Source of the DNA: Candidatus Mycobacterium wuenschmannii
Lineage (GTDB): Bacteria > Actinomycetota > Actinomycetes > Mycobacteriales > Mycobacteriaceae
NCBI RefSeq assembly: GCF_030252325.1
Contig: NZ_CP126981.1
Coordinates: forward strand, 310,001 to 374,000
Reading direction: 5' to 3'
DNA length: 64,000 nt
Shown here: positions 54,807 through 64,000 of the stretch, one piece after another
How positions within the stretch are numbered: position 1 is the stretch's first letter
How the letters are laid out: each line of letters starts with the position of its first letter
Notes under the pieces: generated by a model
Told to the model about the DNA's origin: nothing
Databases searched by the model: none
The model's input: only the letters and a program-made list of their open reading frames with translations
Translations under genes and position numbers: made by a program

Positions 54807-55655
54807 GTGCCCGGTCGACCAGTGCACACGTTCGAAGTGGTGCGCACCGAACACATCACGTCGCACATGGTTCGAGTTGTGTTGGGCGGCAACGGCTTCG
54901 ACACCTTTACGCCCAGCGAGTTCACCGATTCCTACGTCAAGCTGGTCTTCGTGCCCGATGACGTCGATGTGGCCGCGCTGCCGCAGCCGTTGACGCTGGA
55001 CTCCTTCGACGACCTGCCGGCCGCGAAGAAGCCGGTGGTGCGCACCATCACCGTGCGCGGCGCGGACCCGGCAGCCCGCGAACTCACCGTCGACATCGCG
55101 GTGCACGGCGAGCACGGCGCCGCCGGTCCGTGGGCGGCCAACGCCCAACCCGGTCAGCCGATGTACGTGATGGGCCCCAGCGGTGCCTACTCGCCCGATC
55201 CGGCCGCCGACTGGCACCTGCTGGTGGGCGACGAGACGGCGCTACCCGCGATCAGCGTTGCGCTGGAAGCGTTGCCCGACGACGCCGTTGGCCAGGTCTT
55301 CATCGAGGTCGCCGACCCTGACGACGAGATCCCGCTGACCGCGCCCGAGGGTGTGCAGATCAACTGGATCCTGCGCGGCGGCAGGTCCGACCTCGTCGGC
55401 GAGGATCGGGCCGGCGACCACTCGCCGCTGGTGGAGGCGGTCAAGACCGCCTTCTGGATGCCCGGGCAGGTGCACGCGTTCGTGCACGGCGAGGCCCAGG
55501 CAGTCATGCACAACCTGCGGCCCTATATCCGCAAGGAGCGCGGCGTCGACGCGAAATGGGCGTCGATATCGGGTTACTGGCGTCGCGGGCGCACCGAGGA
55601 GACCTTCCGGCAGTGGAAGAAGGAACTCGCCGCGGCCGAGGCCGGCGAGCAGTAG
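54807..55655 (+). CDS. viuB: Siderophore-interacting protein (ViuB-like)
   Basis: A 282-residue FAD-containing siderophore-interacting protein (SIP family). N-terminal FAD-binding barrel with RTITVRGADPAARELTVDIA and AGPWAANAQPG; C-terminal NAD(P)H-binding region LLVGDETALPAIS to HGEAQAVMHNLRPYIRKERG. It should reduce ferric siderophore in the cytosol to free iron. M. tuberculosis has viuB at this place. GTG start with GGGAGAGG upstream. Confidence 0.9.
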   Translation: MPGRPVHTFEVVRTEHITSHMVRVVLGGNGFDTFTPSEFTDSYVKLVFVPDDVDVAALPQPLTLDSFDDLPAAKKPVVRTITVRGADPAARELTVDIAVHGEHGAAGPWAANAQPGQPMYVMGPSGAYSPDPAADWHLLVGDETALPAISVALEALPDDAVGQVFIEVADPDDEIPLTAPEGVQINWILRGGRSDLVGEDRAGDHSPLVEAVKTAFWMPGQVHAFVHGEAQAVMHNLRPYIRKERGVDAKWASISGYWRRGRTEETFRQWKKELAAAEAGEQ

Positions 55656-55694
55656 GGCCCCGTCAGCCCGATCGCCGGCTGGCATGCTCGTCGC

Positions 55695-56855
55695 ATGGCA
55701 TTCGGCGACTACCAGAACGAGATCTATTTTCAGGGCCTCAGCGGCGTGGTGCCCAAGCTGCCGATGGTCTTCAAAGAGCTGGAGGCCAAGGCCGAACGGG
55801 CGCTGCCGCCGTCGATCTGGTCGTATGTCGCCGGCGGCGCGGGGGATGAGCGCACTCAGCGGGCGAACGCGGAGGTTTTCCAGCAATGGGGCCTGATGCC
55901 GCGGATGTTCGTCGGCGCCAAAGAGCGCGACCTGACCGTCGACCTCTTCGGGCTGAAGCTGCCGAGCCCGCTGTTCATGGCGCCGATCGGGGTGATCGCG
56001 CTGTGCGCGCAGGACGGCCACGGCGACCTGGCCACCGCGCGCGCTTCCGCCCGCACCGGCGTGCCGATGGTCATGTCGACGCTGACCGAAGACCCGCTCG
56101 AAGACGTCGCCGCCGAATTCGGTGACACCCCTGGGTTTTTCCAGCTCTACACACCCACCGACCGGGACCTAGCGGCCAGCCTGGTGCAGCGCGCCGAGGC
56201 CGCCGGCTTCAAGGGCATCGTCGTCACCCTGGACACCTGGGTCACCGGCTGGCGCCCCCGTGACCTCAGCACATCGAACTTCCCGCAACTGCGCGGCAAA
56301 TGCCTGGCCAACTACACCAGCGACCCCGTGTTCCGGGCCGGCCTCGCACAGAGCCCCGAAGAGAATCCGCAGGGCGCGGTGTTGAAGTGGATTTCCATCT
56401 TCGGCAATCCGCTGACGTGGAACGACCTGCCGTGGCTGCGCTCGCTGACGAAGTTGCCGCTGCTCGTCAAGGGGATCTGCCACCCCGACGACGCTCGGCG
56501 CGCGATCGACGGGGGCGTCGACGGCATCTACTGCTCCAACCACGGCGGCCGCCAGGCCAACGGCGGAATCCCGGCGCTGGACTGCCTGCCCGGTGTCGTC
56601 GAAGCGGCCAACGGCGTCCCGGTGCTGTTCGACTCCGGCGTCCGCAGCGGCGCTGACGTGGTCAAAGCTCTGGCGCTCGGCGCGACCGCGGTCGGCGTCG
56701 GGCGGCCGTACGCCTACGGCTTGGCCCTCGACGGGGTCGACGGGATCGTGCACGTGCTGCGGTCGTTGCTGGCCGAGACCGACCTGACGATGGCTGTGGA
56801 CGGCTATCCGACGCTGAAAGATCTCACTCCGGACACTCTGCGGCGCGTCATCTGA
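55695..56855 (+). CDS. FMN-dependent alpha-hydroxyacid oxidase, lactate 2-monooxygenase-like
   Basis: A 386-residue TIM-barrel flavoenzyme. The N-terminus [20 protein letters not shown] resembles the lactate 2-monooxygenase type known from M. smegmatis; FMN motifs [14 protein letters not shown] [19 protein letters not shown], and SNHGGRQ with catalytic His283 and its Arg are intact, and [19 protein letters not shown] binds phosphate. It oxidises L-lactate or another 2-hydroxyacid. In M. tuberculosis viuB is followed directly by xerC, so this gene is an insertion in the backbone. CATGCT seven bases before the ATG may be a leaderless -10. Confidence 0.88.
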   Translation: MAFGDYQNEIYFQGLSGVVPKLPMVFKELEAKAERALPPSIWSYVAGGAGDERTQRANAEVFQQWGLMPRMFVGAKERDLTVDLFGLKLPSPLFMAPIGVIALCAQDGHGDLATARASARTGVPMVMSTLTEDPLEDVAAEFGDTPGFFQLYTPTDRDLAASLVQRAEAAGFKGIVVTLDTWVTGWRPRDLSTSNFPQLRGKCLANYTSDPVFRAGLAQSPEENPQGAVLKWISIFGNPLTWNDLPWLRSLTKLPLLVKGICHPDDARRAIDGGVDGIYCSNHGGRQANGGIPALDCLPGVVEAANGVPVLFDSGVRSGADVVKALALGATAVGVGRPYAYGLALDGVDGIVHVLRSLLAETDLTMAVDGYPTLKDLTPDTLRRVI

Positions 56856-56884
56856 GCCCTGCGGCGCGTCTCTGCGACGGTGAC

Positions 56885-57790
56885 GTGGTGGAGGCGATCC
56901 TCGACGAGTTCGACACCTACCTGGACATCCAGTGCCTTCGCTCGGCGCACACCCGCCGCGCGTACCTCGGTGACCTGCGGTCGCTGTTCGCGTTCCTCGA
57001 CGAGCGCGCCCCCGATCGGGGCCTGGCGGGGCTGAGTCTGCCGATCCTGCGATCCTGGCTGGCCGCGGGGGCGCAAGCAGGCGCCGCGCGCACCACGCTG
57101 GCGCGCCGGACGTCGGCGGTCAAGACCTTCACGGCGTGGGCGATGCGACGGGGTCTGTTGGCCGCTGACCCCGCGAACCGACTGCAGGTGCCCAAGGCCC
57201 GCCGGGCGTTGCCCGCGGTGCTACGTCAAGACCAGGCGCTGGCCGCGATGGCAGCGGCCACCTCCGGCTCCCAGCAGGGCGACCCGATGGCCCTGCGGGA
57301 CCGCCTGATCGTCGAGTTGTTGTACGCCACCGGAATTCGCGTCAGCGAGCTGTGCGGCCTCGACATCGACGACATCGACACCGGACACCGGCTGCTGCGG
57401 GTGCTCGGCAAGGGCAACAAACAGCGCAGCGTGCCGTTCGGTGAGCCGGCCGCCGCGGCGCTGCAGGCGTGGCTGGCCGACGGCAGACCCGAGCTGGCCA
57501 CCGCGGACTCTGGGCCGGCGCTGCTCCTGGGTGCGCGGGGTCGCCGGCTCGACGTGCGGCAGGCCCGCACCGTGGTGCACGAGACCGTCGGCGCCATCGA
57601 CGGGGCGCCCGACATGGGTCCACACGGGCTGCGGCACAGCGCCGCCACGCATCTGCTCGAGGGCGGCGCCGACCTGCGCGTCGTGCAGGAACTGCTTGGC
57701 CATTCCAGCCTCGCCACTACGCAGCTCTACACCCACGTCACGGTCGCGCGCTTGCGCGCCGTGCACGACCAGGCTCACCCGCGAGCCTGA
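56885..57790 (+). CDS. xerC: Tyrosine recombinase XerC
   Basis: A 301-residue site-specific recombinase that, with XerD, resolves chromosome dimers at dif. The N-terminal SAM-like domain (1-100) is followed by the catalytic domain with Arg152 (GIRVSELC), Lys176, His247-x-x-Arg250 ([12 protein letters not shown]), His273 (GHSS) and nucleophile Tyr282 (TQLYTH), all intact. Position beside viuB and rpsB marks it as the housekeeping XerC, not an element integrase. GTG start; a second GTG one codon later is equivalent. Confidence 0.95.
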   Translation: MVEAILDEFDTYLDIQCLRSAHTRRAYLGDLRSLFAFLDERAPDRGLAGLSLPILRSWLAAGAQAGAARTTLARRTSAVKTFTAWAMRRGLLAADPANRLQVPKARRALPAVLRQDQALAAMAAATSGSQQGDPMALRDRLIVELLYATGIRVSELCGLDIDDIDTGHRLLRVLGKGNKQRSVPFGEPAAAALQAWLADGRPELATADSGPALLLGARGRRLDVRQARTVVHETVGAIDGAPDMGPHGLRHSAATHLLEGGADLRVVQELLGHSSLATTQLYTHVTVARLRAVHDQAHPRA

Positions 57791-57836
57791 GGCGAGTAAC
57801 ACAATCCTCAGCCGCCCCTCGCTCGGCCAATAGCCG

Positions 57837-57885
57837 TTGTGCCCACCTCACAGCGACAACGGTTGTCGCTCGAAGGTGGGCACAA
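57837..57885. terminator. Nested perfect hairpin between xerC and the M23 peptidase gene
   Basis: TTGTGCCCACCT (57837-57848) pairs with AGGTGGGCACAA (57874-57885), 12 of 12; inside, AGCGACAAC (57852-57860) and GTTGTCGCT (57862-57870) pair 9 of 9 around one base. It fills the gap between converging genes and could terminate both, or be a dispersed palindromic element. Confidence 0.65.
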
Positions 57886-57917
57886 AGTGCACCCCGACCC
57901 AGCTGGTACGTCTGTGA

Positions 57918-58406
57918 CTAACGGTGCAACGGCTTGAGCCGGATCGGCGTCGAGGCCAACAACCCCAGCGGATCGACGTAGTCGGCTCGCGACGCCGGGC
58001 CCCACATCGCGCCCCAGTGCAGACAGGCCGAAGCGGGACAGCCCGAGTGCCCGGCCAGCAGCTCGCCGATCACCGCCCCCGCCGCCACGTGCTGCCCGAC
58101 CTTCACCGCCGCCCGGACCGGCTCGTAGCTGGTGTGCAACCCGCCCGGATGCGCCAGCGACACCAGCGGCCGGCCGGCCAGCGTCCCGGCGTACACCACG
58201 GTCGCCTCACCTGCGGCATAGACGGGCTGACGAGGCTCGGCCGCCAGATCCACGCCCCGGTGGCCGCGGGTCCAGTTCGGCGACGGGGCGTCGAACGCCC
58301 GCGTCACCGTCGGCGCAGGTCGTAGTGGCCACCGCAACCGCACGTCGTCGGCGTGGGCCCCCGGTGCGCAGATCAGCAACACCGCTCCGACAACCGCCCA
58401 TCGCAC
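57918..58406 (-). CDS. Secreted M23 (LytM-type) peptidase
   Basis: A 162-residue exported protein: signal peptide 1-19 (MRWAVVGAVLLICAPGAHAD), then a single M23 domain. The zinc ligands are His49 and Asp53 (GHRGVDL) and His130 (LHWG); His91 (LHTSY) is the catalytic histidine. So the active site is complete and it may be a peptidoglycan endopeptidase, or a small LytM without large extension. Cys123 and Cys128 could form a disulfide. Same place in M. tuberculosis, before rpsB. Confidence 0.9.
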   Translation of the reverse strand: MRWAVVGAVLLICAPGAHADDVRLRWPLRPAPTVTRAFDAPSPNWTRGHRGVDLAAEPRQPVYAAGEATVVYAGTLAGRPLVSLAHPGGLHTSYEPVRAAVKVGQHVAAGAVIGELLAGHSGCPASACLHWGAMWGPASRADYVDPLGLLASTPIRLKPLHR

Positions 58407-58560
58407 CTGCTCAGTTCATCGCGCCGGCCGCCGAACGGCCAGCCGGCGCTGTGGACAAAGCACCTGCAAGAACCGTGTAAACTTCTCCGCGCAGCCCGTA
58501 TTACGAGCTGACTTCGCGCGTCTGCATCGCGTCTCCCGTTCCACTAGGAGTTCGCATCGC

Positions 58561-58597
58561 ATGCCGGGCGGTCCCGTCCCACCGACGGGTCCGGCAT
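58561..58597 (+). promoter_or_regulatory. rpsB leader hairpin
   Basis: ATGCCGG (58561-58567) pairs with CCGGCAT (58591-58597) and, inside, CCCGTC (58573-58578) with GACGGG (58584-58589). It lies 67 bases before the rpsB ATG, downstream of a -10-like TAAACT at 58478-58483. A candidate S2 autoregulatory leader or attenuator. Confidence 0.55.
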
Positions 58598-58663
58598 CGC
58601 AGCAGTCGCCAGGGCCCGGCTTCACCCGTTGCTGGGCATCAACCGACACACAAAGGCACAAGC

Positions 58664-59503
58664 ATGGCCGTAGTAACCATGAAGCAGCTGCTTGACAGCG
58701 GCACCCACTTCGGGCATCAGACCCGTCGCTGGAACCCCAAGATGAAGCGGTTCATCTTCACCGACCGCAACGGCATCTACATCATCGACCTGCAGCAGAC
58801 GCTGACCTTCATCGACCAGGCGTACGAGTTCGTCAAAGAGACTGTCGCGCACGGTGGTTCGGTGTTGTTCGTCGGCACCAAGAAGCAGGCGCAGGAGTCC
58901 ATCGCCGAAGAGGCGACCCGCGTCGGAATGCCCTACGTCAACCAGCGCTGGTTGGGTGGCATGCTGACCAACTTCCAGACCGTGCACAAGCGCCTGCAGC
59001 GCCTCAAGGAACTCGAGGCGATGGAGCAGACCGGTGGCTTCGAGGGCCGCACCAAGAAGGAAATCTTGATGCTGACCCGCGAGAAGAACAAGCTCGACCG
59101 GAGCCTCGGCGGTATCCGTGACATGGCGAAGGTTCCGTCGGCGGTCTGGGTCGTCGACACCAACAAAGAGCACATCGCCGTCGGCGAGGCCCGCAAGCTG
59201 GGCATCCCGGTCATCGCGATCCTGGACACCAACTGCGACCCTGACCTGGTCGACTACCCGATCCCGGGCAATGACGACGCGATCCGCTCGGCGGCTCTGC
59301 TGACCAAGGTGATCGCTTCCGCGGTCGCCGAGGGCCTGCAGGCCCGTGCCGGCGCAGGCCGCGCCGATGGCAAGCCCGAGGCCGACGGCGCCGAGCCGCT
59401 GGCCGAGTGGGAGCAGGAGTTGCTCGCATCGGCCACCGCAACCGCCGCGCCGGCCGAGCAGGCCGCTGCGGTCGCATCAGAACCAACACCCACGGAAGGC
59501 TGA
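58664..59503 (+). CDS. rpsB: 30S ribosomal protein S2
   Basis: A 279-residue S2. Signatures [32 protein letters not shown] and [20 protein letters not shown]. The C-terminal about 45 residues are an Ala/Glu/Thr-rich extension common in actinobacteria. Three bases before tsf, its constant partner. Confidence 0.97.
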   Translation: MAVVTMKQLLDSGTHFGHQTRRWNPKMKRFIFTDRNGIYIIDLQQTLTFIDQAYEFVKETVAHGGSVLFVGTKKQAQESIAEEATRVGMPYVNQRWLGGMLTNFQTVHKRLQRLKELEAMEQTGGFEGRTKKEILMLTREKNKLDRSLGGIRDMAKVPSAVWVVDTNKEHIAVGEARKLGIPVIAILDTNCDPDLVDYPIPGNDDAIRSAALLTKVIASAVAEGLQARAGAGRADGKPEADGAEPLAEWEQELLASATATAAPAEQAAAVASEPTPTEG

Positions 59504-59506
59504 GAA

Positions 59507-60322
59507 GTGGCCAACTTCACCGCTGCCGACGTCAAGCGACTTCGGGAGCTGACCGGTGCCGGAATGCTCGACTGCAAGAACGCACTCTCCGAGAGCGACG
59601 GTGACTTTGACAAGGCTGTCGAGGCGTTGCGGATCAAGGGCGCCAAGGACGTCGGCAAGCGTGCCGAGCGTGCGACCGCCGAGGGTCTGGTCGCCGCCAA
59701 GGGCGGCGCGCTGATCGAGCTGAACAGCGAGACCGACTTCGTGGCGAAGAACGCGGAGTTCCAGAAGGTCGCCGAGGACATCGTCAGCGCCGCGGCCGCC
59801 GCCAAGGCCAACGACGTCGACGCGCTCAAGGCCGCCAAGATCGGCGACACGACGGTCGAGCAGGTCATCGCCGAGCTGTCCGCCAAAATCGGCGAGAAGC
59901 TGGAACTGCGCCGGGCGGCGTACTTCGACGGCACCGTCGAGACGTATCTGCACAAGCGTGCGGCGGATCTGCCGCCGGGCGTCGGTGTGCTGGTCGAATA
60001 CACCGGCGACAACTCGGAGGTGGCACACGCCGCGGCGTTGCAGATCGCCGCGCTCAAGGCCCGGTTCCTGTCGCGCGAGGACGTGCCGGAGGACGTGGTG
60101 GCCAGCGAGCGCCGCATCGCCGAGGAGACCGCGAAGGAAGAGGGCAAGCCCGAGCAGGCATTGCCCAAGATCGTCGAGGGTCGCGTCAACGGCTTCTTCA
60201 AGGATGTCGTGCTGCTCGAGCAGCCGTCGGTGTCCGACAGCAAGAAGACCGTCAAGGCGTTGCTCGACGAGGCCGGCGTCACGGTGACCCGGTTTGTCCG
60301 CTTCGAGGTCGGCCAGCAGTAG
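59507..60322 (+). CDS. tsf: Elongation factor Ts
   Basis: A 271-residue guanine-exchange factor for EF-Tu. N-terminal UBA-like [20 protein letters not shown] with [16 protein letters not shown], and the exchange motif [15 protein letters not shown] that inserts at the EF-Tu magnesium site. GTG start directly after rpsB. Confidence 0.97.
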   Translation: MANFTAADVKRLRELTGAGMLDCKNALSESDGDFDKAVEALRIKGAKDVGKRAERATAEGLVAAKGGALIELNSETDFVAKNAEFQKVAEDIVSAAAAAKANDVDALKAAKIGDTTVEQVIAELSAKIGEKLELRRAAYFDGTVETYLHKRAADLPPGVGVLVEYTGDNSEVAHAAALQIAALKARFLSREDVPEDVVASERRIAEETAKEEGKPEQALPKIVEGRVNGFFKDVVLLEQPSVSDSKKTVKALLDEAGVTVTRFVRFEVGQQ

Positions 60323-60332
60323 CATCAGCCGA

Positions 60333-61748
60333 ATGCGACACGTGCACGCATTCGGTGACGACGCCTTGGGCCACCTCGACGCTGTCGGGGTGGCCGAGGC
60401 CATTAATTCCGGTCGGGTAAGTCGGGCAGAGGTCGTCGAGGCGGCCATCGCCCGCACCGAATCGGTGAACGCCTCGCTGAACGGCTTGGCGTACAACGCA
60501 TTCGACCGTGCCCGAGCGCGGACCGAGGCGCGACCGACAGGCGGCGTCTTCAGCGGCGTCCCGACGTTCGTCAAGGACAACGTCGACGTCGGGGGATGGC
60601 CGACGATGCGGGGCACCGATGCGTGGCCTCCGGTACCGGCCGCCGCGGACAGCGAATTCGCCGAGATGTACCTGGCGACCGGGATGACCCCGCTGGGTAA
60701 GACCCAGATGTCGGAGTACGGATTCAGCGCCGCCGCCGAGCATCCCCGGCTCGGGGCGGTCCGCAATCCGTGGAACACCGACCACACCGCGGGCGCGTCG
60801 TCGTCGGGTTCCGGCGCGTTCGTCGCTGCCGGCGTGGTGCCGATCGCGCATGCGAACGACGGCGGCGGGTCGATCCGAATTCCGGCGTCCTGCAACGGAC
60901 TTGTCGGCCTCAAGCCGTCCCGCGGACGGCTGCCGCTGGACAAAGAGGTGCGCCAGATGCCGATTCGCATCGTCGCCAACGGCGTGGTGAGCCGGTCCGT
61001 GCGGGACACCGCGGCCTTCTACGCCGAGGCCGAGCGAATCTGGCCCGCGCGGAAACTCCCGGCGATCGGCCACGTCCGGCAGGCCGGCGCCAAGCGGCTG
61101 CGGATCGCCGTCATCACCCATTCGCTGCTGCGGGAGTCCAGCCCTGAGGTCCGAGAGCTGACGCTGAAGACCGCGAGCCTGCTCGAAGAGCTCGGCCACC
61201 GCGTCGATCACCTCGAAAAACCGCCCGTGCCAGATACTTTCGTGTCGGATTTCGTGCTGTACTGGGGCCTGCTCGCGCTCGGCCAGATCCAGCAGAACAA
61301 GCGCGCGTTCCGGGGATTCGACGAGACGCGGCTGGACAACCTGTCCCGCGGCCTCGACCGGCACGCCCGCCGCAACCTGCACAAGGTTCCGCTGGCACTC
61401 GTCCGGTTGGCGCGCACGCGACGGCACACCGAACGCCTGGCCGCCACCTACGACCTGGTGCTCACGCCGACGCTCGCCGACGAGCCACCGCAGGTCGGTT
61501 ACCTCGACCCGATGGCCGACTACCAGCAGATCATCGACCGGCTGCAGGACTGGGTGGCGTTCACGCCGCTACAGAACGTGACCGGGGAGCCCGCGATCTC
61601 GCTGCCGCTGGCAACCTCGGCCGGCGGGCTGCCGGTCGGGATGATGTTCTCGGCGCCGATGGGACACGAGGCCCGGCTGCTGGAGCTGGCGTACGAACTC
61701 GAGGCGGCCCGGCCGTGGGCACGCATCGACTCGGCCGAAAATGCCTAG
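60333..61748 (+). CDS. amiC: Amidase (AmiC-like)
   Basis: A 471-residue amidase-signature enzyme. The Ser-cisSer-Lys triad is present: Lys81 (PTFVKDNVDVGG), cis-Ser within GASSSGSGAFVAAG (157-158) and the nucleophile Ser180 (NDGGGSIRIP). It hydrolyses an amide bond; substrate unknown. M. tuberculosis amiC lies at this place, after tsf and before the marR-type gene. It ends on the CTAG shared with that converging gene. Confidence 0.93.
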   Translation: MRHVHAFGDDALGHLDAVGVAEAINSGRVSRAEVVEAAIARTESVNASLNGLAYNAFDRARARTEARPTGGVFSGVPTFVKDNVDVGGWPTMRGTDAWPPVPAAADSEFAEMYLATGMTPLGKTQMSEYGFSAAAEHPRLGAVRNPWNTDHTAGASSSGSGAFVAAGVVPIAHANDGGGSIRIPASCNGLVGLKPSRGRLPLDKEVRQMPIRIVANGVVSRSVRDTAAFYAEAERIWPARKLPAIGHVRQAGAKRLRIAVITHSLLRESSPEVRELTLKTASLLEELGHRVDHLEKPPVPDTFVSDFVLYWGLLALGQIQQNKRAFRGFDETRLDNLSRGLDRHARRNLHKVPLALVRLARTRRHTERLAATYDLVLTPTLADEPPQVGYLDPMADYQQIIDRLQDWVAFTPLQNVTGEPAISLPLATSAGGLPVGMMFSAPMGHEARLLELAYELEAARPWARIDSAENA

Positions 61749-62163
61749 TCGGGTGCCAGCGTCGCCAGCATTCGCTTGAATTCGCGCTGCTGAGCCGTCG
61801 ACAGCTTGGACAGCACGCGCGCGTCGGCCTCCCGTACCGCCGCCTCGGCGCGCTTGAGCAGCGCCCGTCCGTCGGCGGTGAGCGACGCCGGCAATGCCCG
61901 GCCGGACGCCACAGATGCCGGCCTGGTCACCTTCTGCGCATTCTCCAGCCGGTGTAGGACGGTGTTCATCGCTTGGGGCGAGACGTTGCCCAGTCGCGCG
62001 AGTTCGGCGCTGGACAATCCCGGCGTCATGGAAAGCATTCGCATGCAGACGAATTCGGGCAGCGTCAGGCTCAGCGGACTCAGTGCTGCCGATACCTCCG
62101 GCCGCAGCGCGGCCATCACCTGAAACAGCAAGTAGCCAAGCGGCGCATTCTCGGTGGAGCCCA

Positions 62164-62164
<1 letters not shown>
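61745..62164 (-). CDS. MarR-family regulator (Rv2887-like)
   Basis: A 139-residue winged-helix repressor: recognition helix SSAELARLGNVSPQAMNTVLH and wing VTRPASVASGRALPASLTADGRA. By position (after amiC) it corresponds to M. tuberculosis Rv2887, a repressor reported to control a SAM methyltransferase (Rv0560c) and drug tolerance through it. Here a methyltransferase is the divergent neighbour. Operator copy TATCAACGATGTTGACA overlaps its own start codon, so autorepression is likely. Start ATG 62164; the frame is open eight codons further. Paralogue of 11198-11662. Confidence 0.9.
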
Positions 62165-62889
<725 letters not shown>

Positions 62890-62900
62890 CGCGAAAGTCG

Positions 62901-63569
62901 TTACACCCCAACGAGTTGACCGAGCCGCTCGAGGTTGATCCGCACCTCGAGCGGCCCGTCGTACACCTGGGCGGCGCCGGCGCCTTCCAACTCGGCGCGC
63001 GAGGTACCACCGCTGAGCACTCCGACGGCGGGCACTTCCGCAGTGAGGGCGGCCTTCACATCCCACACCGCATCGCCCACGAAGAGTGCGTCCGCCGGAT
63101 TGGCCTCGACGCGATCCATTGCGATGGCCACGATGTCGGGATGCGGCTTGGCGCGCTCGGCGTCGGCGGACGACGTCACAGCGCTGATCAGATCCTCGGA
63201 GTCGAGAGCACCCCGCAGCACGGCAAGTTCCTCTTCGCCGGCCGAGGTTGCCAGCACCGATCGCCAATCGCGCTCGGCGATCGCCTCGAGGAGTTGGCGT
63301 GCGCCCGGTAGCGGGCGGATCAGCGAAGCCGAGTCGAGAAAGTATTGGGTGTGCAGCCTTTTCACCCGTGCGGCGTGCTTCTCGGCAAGCTCCTCACCGA
63401 GCAACGCGGCGATCAGGTCGTCGCCTGAACGTCCGATCAGGCCCAGGATGCGCCAGCACGGGACGTCTTGGTCGACGTCGAGAAATGCGTGGTGCCAGGC
63501 CACGACGTGATGAAAGTTGGAGTCGACGAGGGTCCCGTCGACATCGAACAAGATGGTGGTCGGTGCCAT
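62901..63569 (-). CDS. HAD-superfamily hydrolase (phosphoglycolate-phosphatase type)
   Basis: A 222-residue HAD phosphatase. Motif I FDVDGTLVDS with Asp9 and Asp11, motif II LATSAG, motif III lysine in AKPHPD and motif IV GDAVWD; the cap domain lies between about 20 and 85. All catalytic residues present. Substrate unknown. Start at 63569 puts Asp9 at the usual distance; the frame continues upstream without family sequence. Confidence 0.9.
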   Translation of the reverse strand: MAPTTILFDVDGTLVDSNFHHVVAWHHAFLDVDQDVPCWRILGLIGRSGDDLIAALLGEELAEKHAARVKRLHTQYFLDSASLIRPLPGARQLLEAIAERDWRSVLATSAGEEELAVLRGALDSEDLISAVTSSADAERAKPHPDIVAIAMDRVEANPADALFVGDAVWDVKAALTAEVPAVGVLSGGTSRAELEGAGAAQVYDGPLEVRINLERLGQLVGV

Positions 63570-63683
63570 CGCAAACAGAGCCTTTCGGTGGATTCGGGGC
63601 TGCCGATGGGTACCCCGCACTCGACCTGATAACTCAGCCAATCCCACAGCCACCTGGGAGCTGAAGCCGCGGGAAGGTGAGCG

Positions 63684-64000
63684 ATGCCGAAAACTACCAA
63701 GGGCGGCAAGCCCAAGTCCGACGAGCTACCCAGCACCCTGGAGAAGTCGAATGCCAAGGCGCAGCGCACCTTTGCCAAGGCGCACGATGCTGCCGCCGAG
63801 GAGTATGGCAGCGAGGAACGCGCCCATCGCGTGGCGTACGCCGCACTCAAGCGCAGCTTCGAAAAGGTAGGCGACCGTTGGCTGCCCAAGAAGAAGAGCG
63901 GTCCGTCAGATGCCCGCGCCGAGCGTGGCGGGCTGAACAACCCGATCCCGTCGGCCGAAGGCGTCGATGCGAATGCCAGTAAGAAGCACCTGCTCGACAT
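63684..64000 (+). CDS. ChaB-family protein, N-terminal part (runs off the window)
   Basis: ATG after a strong GGGAAGGTGA (63671-63680). At least 105 residues, open to the edge. MPKTTKGGKPKSDELPSTLE, then KSNAKAQRTFAKAHDAAAEE and VAYAALKRSFEKVGDRWLPK give the ChaB fold, a small helical domain first seen with the ChaA cation antiporter of E. coli. The lysine-rich start may bind nucleic acid; after the ChaB core a tail (LNNPIPSAEGVDANASKKHL) begins. Function unproven. Confidence 0.82.
   Translation, partial: MPKTTKGGKPKSDELPSTLEKSNAKAQRTFAKAHDAAAEEYGSEERAHRVAYAALKRSFEKVGDRWLPKKKSGPSDARAERGGLNNPIPSAEGVDANASKKHLLD

Noticed and set aside
56885..57790. Tyrosine recombinase as sign of an integrated element
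   Set aside because: It is in the conserved xerC place (viuB side to rpsB side), with no att repeats, phage or transfer genes around it.

Overview
The window is a high-GC, almost fully coding stretch of a mycobacterial chromosome. The evidence is gene content, not a database match. The order recG - exported HNH protein - aldo/keto reductases - lipN - DsbA-like - VKOR - pyc - rsmD - coaD, then sepIVA - DUF177 - rnc - mutM - osmC - acyP - smc - ftsY - amtB - glnB - glnD, ffh, rpsP - KH - rimM - trmD - lppW - rplS - lepB - rnhB - DUF2469, yraN - chlI - dprA - viuB - xerC - M23 peptidase - rpsB - tsf - amiC - marR is, from my knowledge of that genome, the backbone of the Mycobacterium tuberculosis region from about Rv2973c to Rv2887. 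A PE/PPE pair, MIRU-like repeats and many GTG or leaderless starts agree. The species cannot be fixed from the sequence.

Layout. 1-10362: the recG tail, a secreted nuclease-like protein, redox and lipid enzymes, a DsbA/VKOR disulfide pair, pyruvate carboxylase, rsmD and coaD. 10417-15810: an accessory segment with a Gly-rich PadR-like protein, a MarR regulator, a large ATPase-LuxR regulator and an ArsP/YraQ-type permease. M. tuberculosis carries the PDIM/PGL lipid locus in this interval; none of it is here. 16031-24655: cell-division, RNA-processing, DNA-repair and chromosome genes (sepIVA to ftsY). 24726-29068: the amtB-glnB-glnD nitrogen operon behind a GlnR-type box. 29065-38925: ffh, then a catabolic/accessory run (amidohydrolase, NUDIX, PrpD-like, D-aminoacylase-like, TetR, STAS, dacB2, SnoaL-like). 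39110-44549: the ribosome/secretion run rpsP to DUF2469. 44562-51451: an accessory island with a GAF-ANTAR regulator, a free-standing cytosolic domain related to the C-terminus of the next gene, a KimA-like potassium transporter, a cation/proton antiporter and a PE/PPE pair. 51740-62164: yraN to marR, with an FMN alpha-hydroxyacid oxidase between viuB and xerC. 62209-64000: a methyltransferase, a HAD phosphatase and the start of a chaB-like gene.

How the parts work together. The most coherent new-looking unit is a small regulon. Two paralogous MarR repressors (11198-11662 and 61745-62164) each face a divergent gene, the PadR-like protein and a SAM methyltransferase. Both target promoters carry two copies of the same 17-bp operator, TATCAA-N5-TTGATA, and in both a TTGACA -35 box is one operator half. 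The second is the ion-transport island: KimA-like carrier, its free-standing paralogous domain, a CPA1 antiporter placed tail-to-tail, and PE and PPE genes directly upstream of the antiporter on the same strand with gaps of 14 and 10 bases. The third is MIRU-like repeats that supply both the ribosome-binding site and a micro-ORF stopping on an ATGA overlap at coaD and at the D-aminoacylase-like gene.

No rRNA, tRNA, CRISPR array, insertion sequence or prophage was seen. No gene-free stretch exceeds 300 bases; the longest (51452-51739, 58407-58663, 41947-42188, 45312-45551, 15811-16030) are described through their sites.
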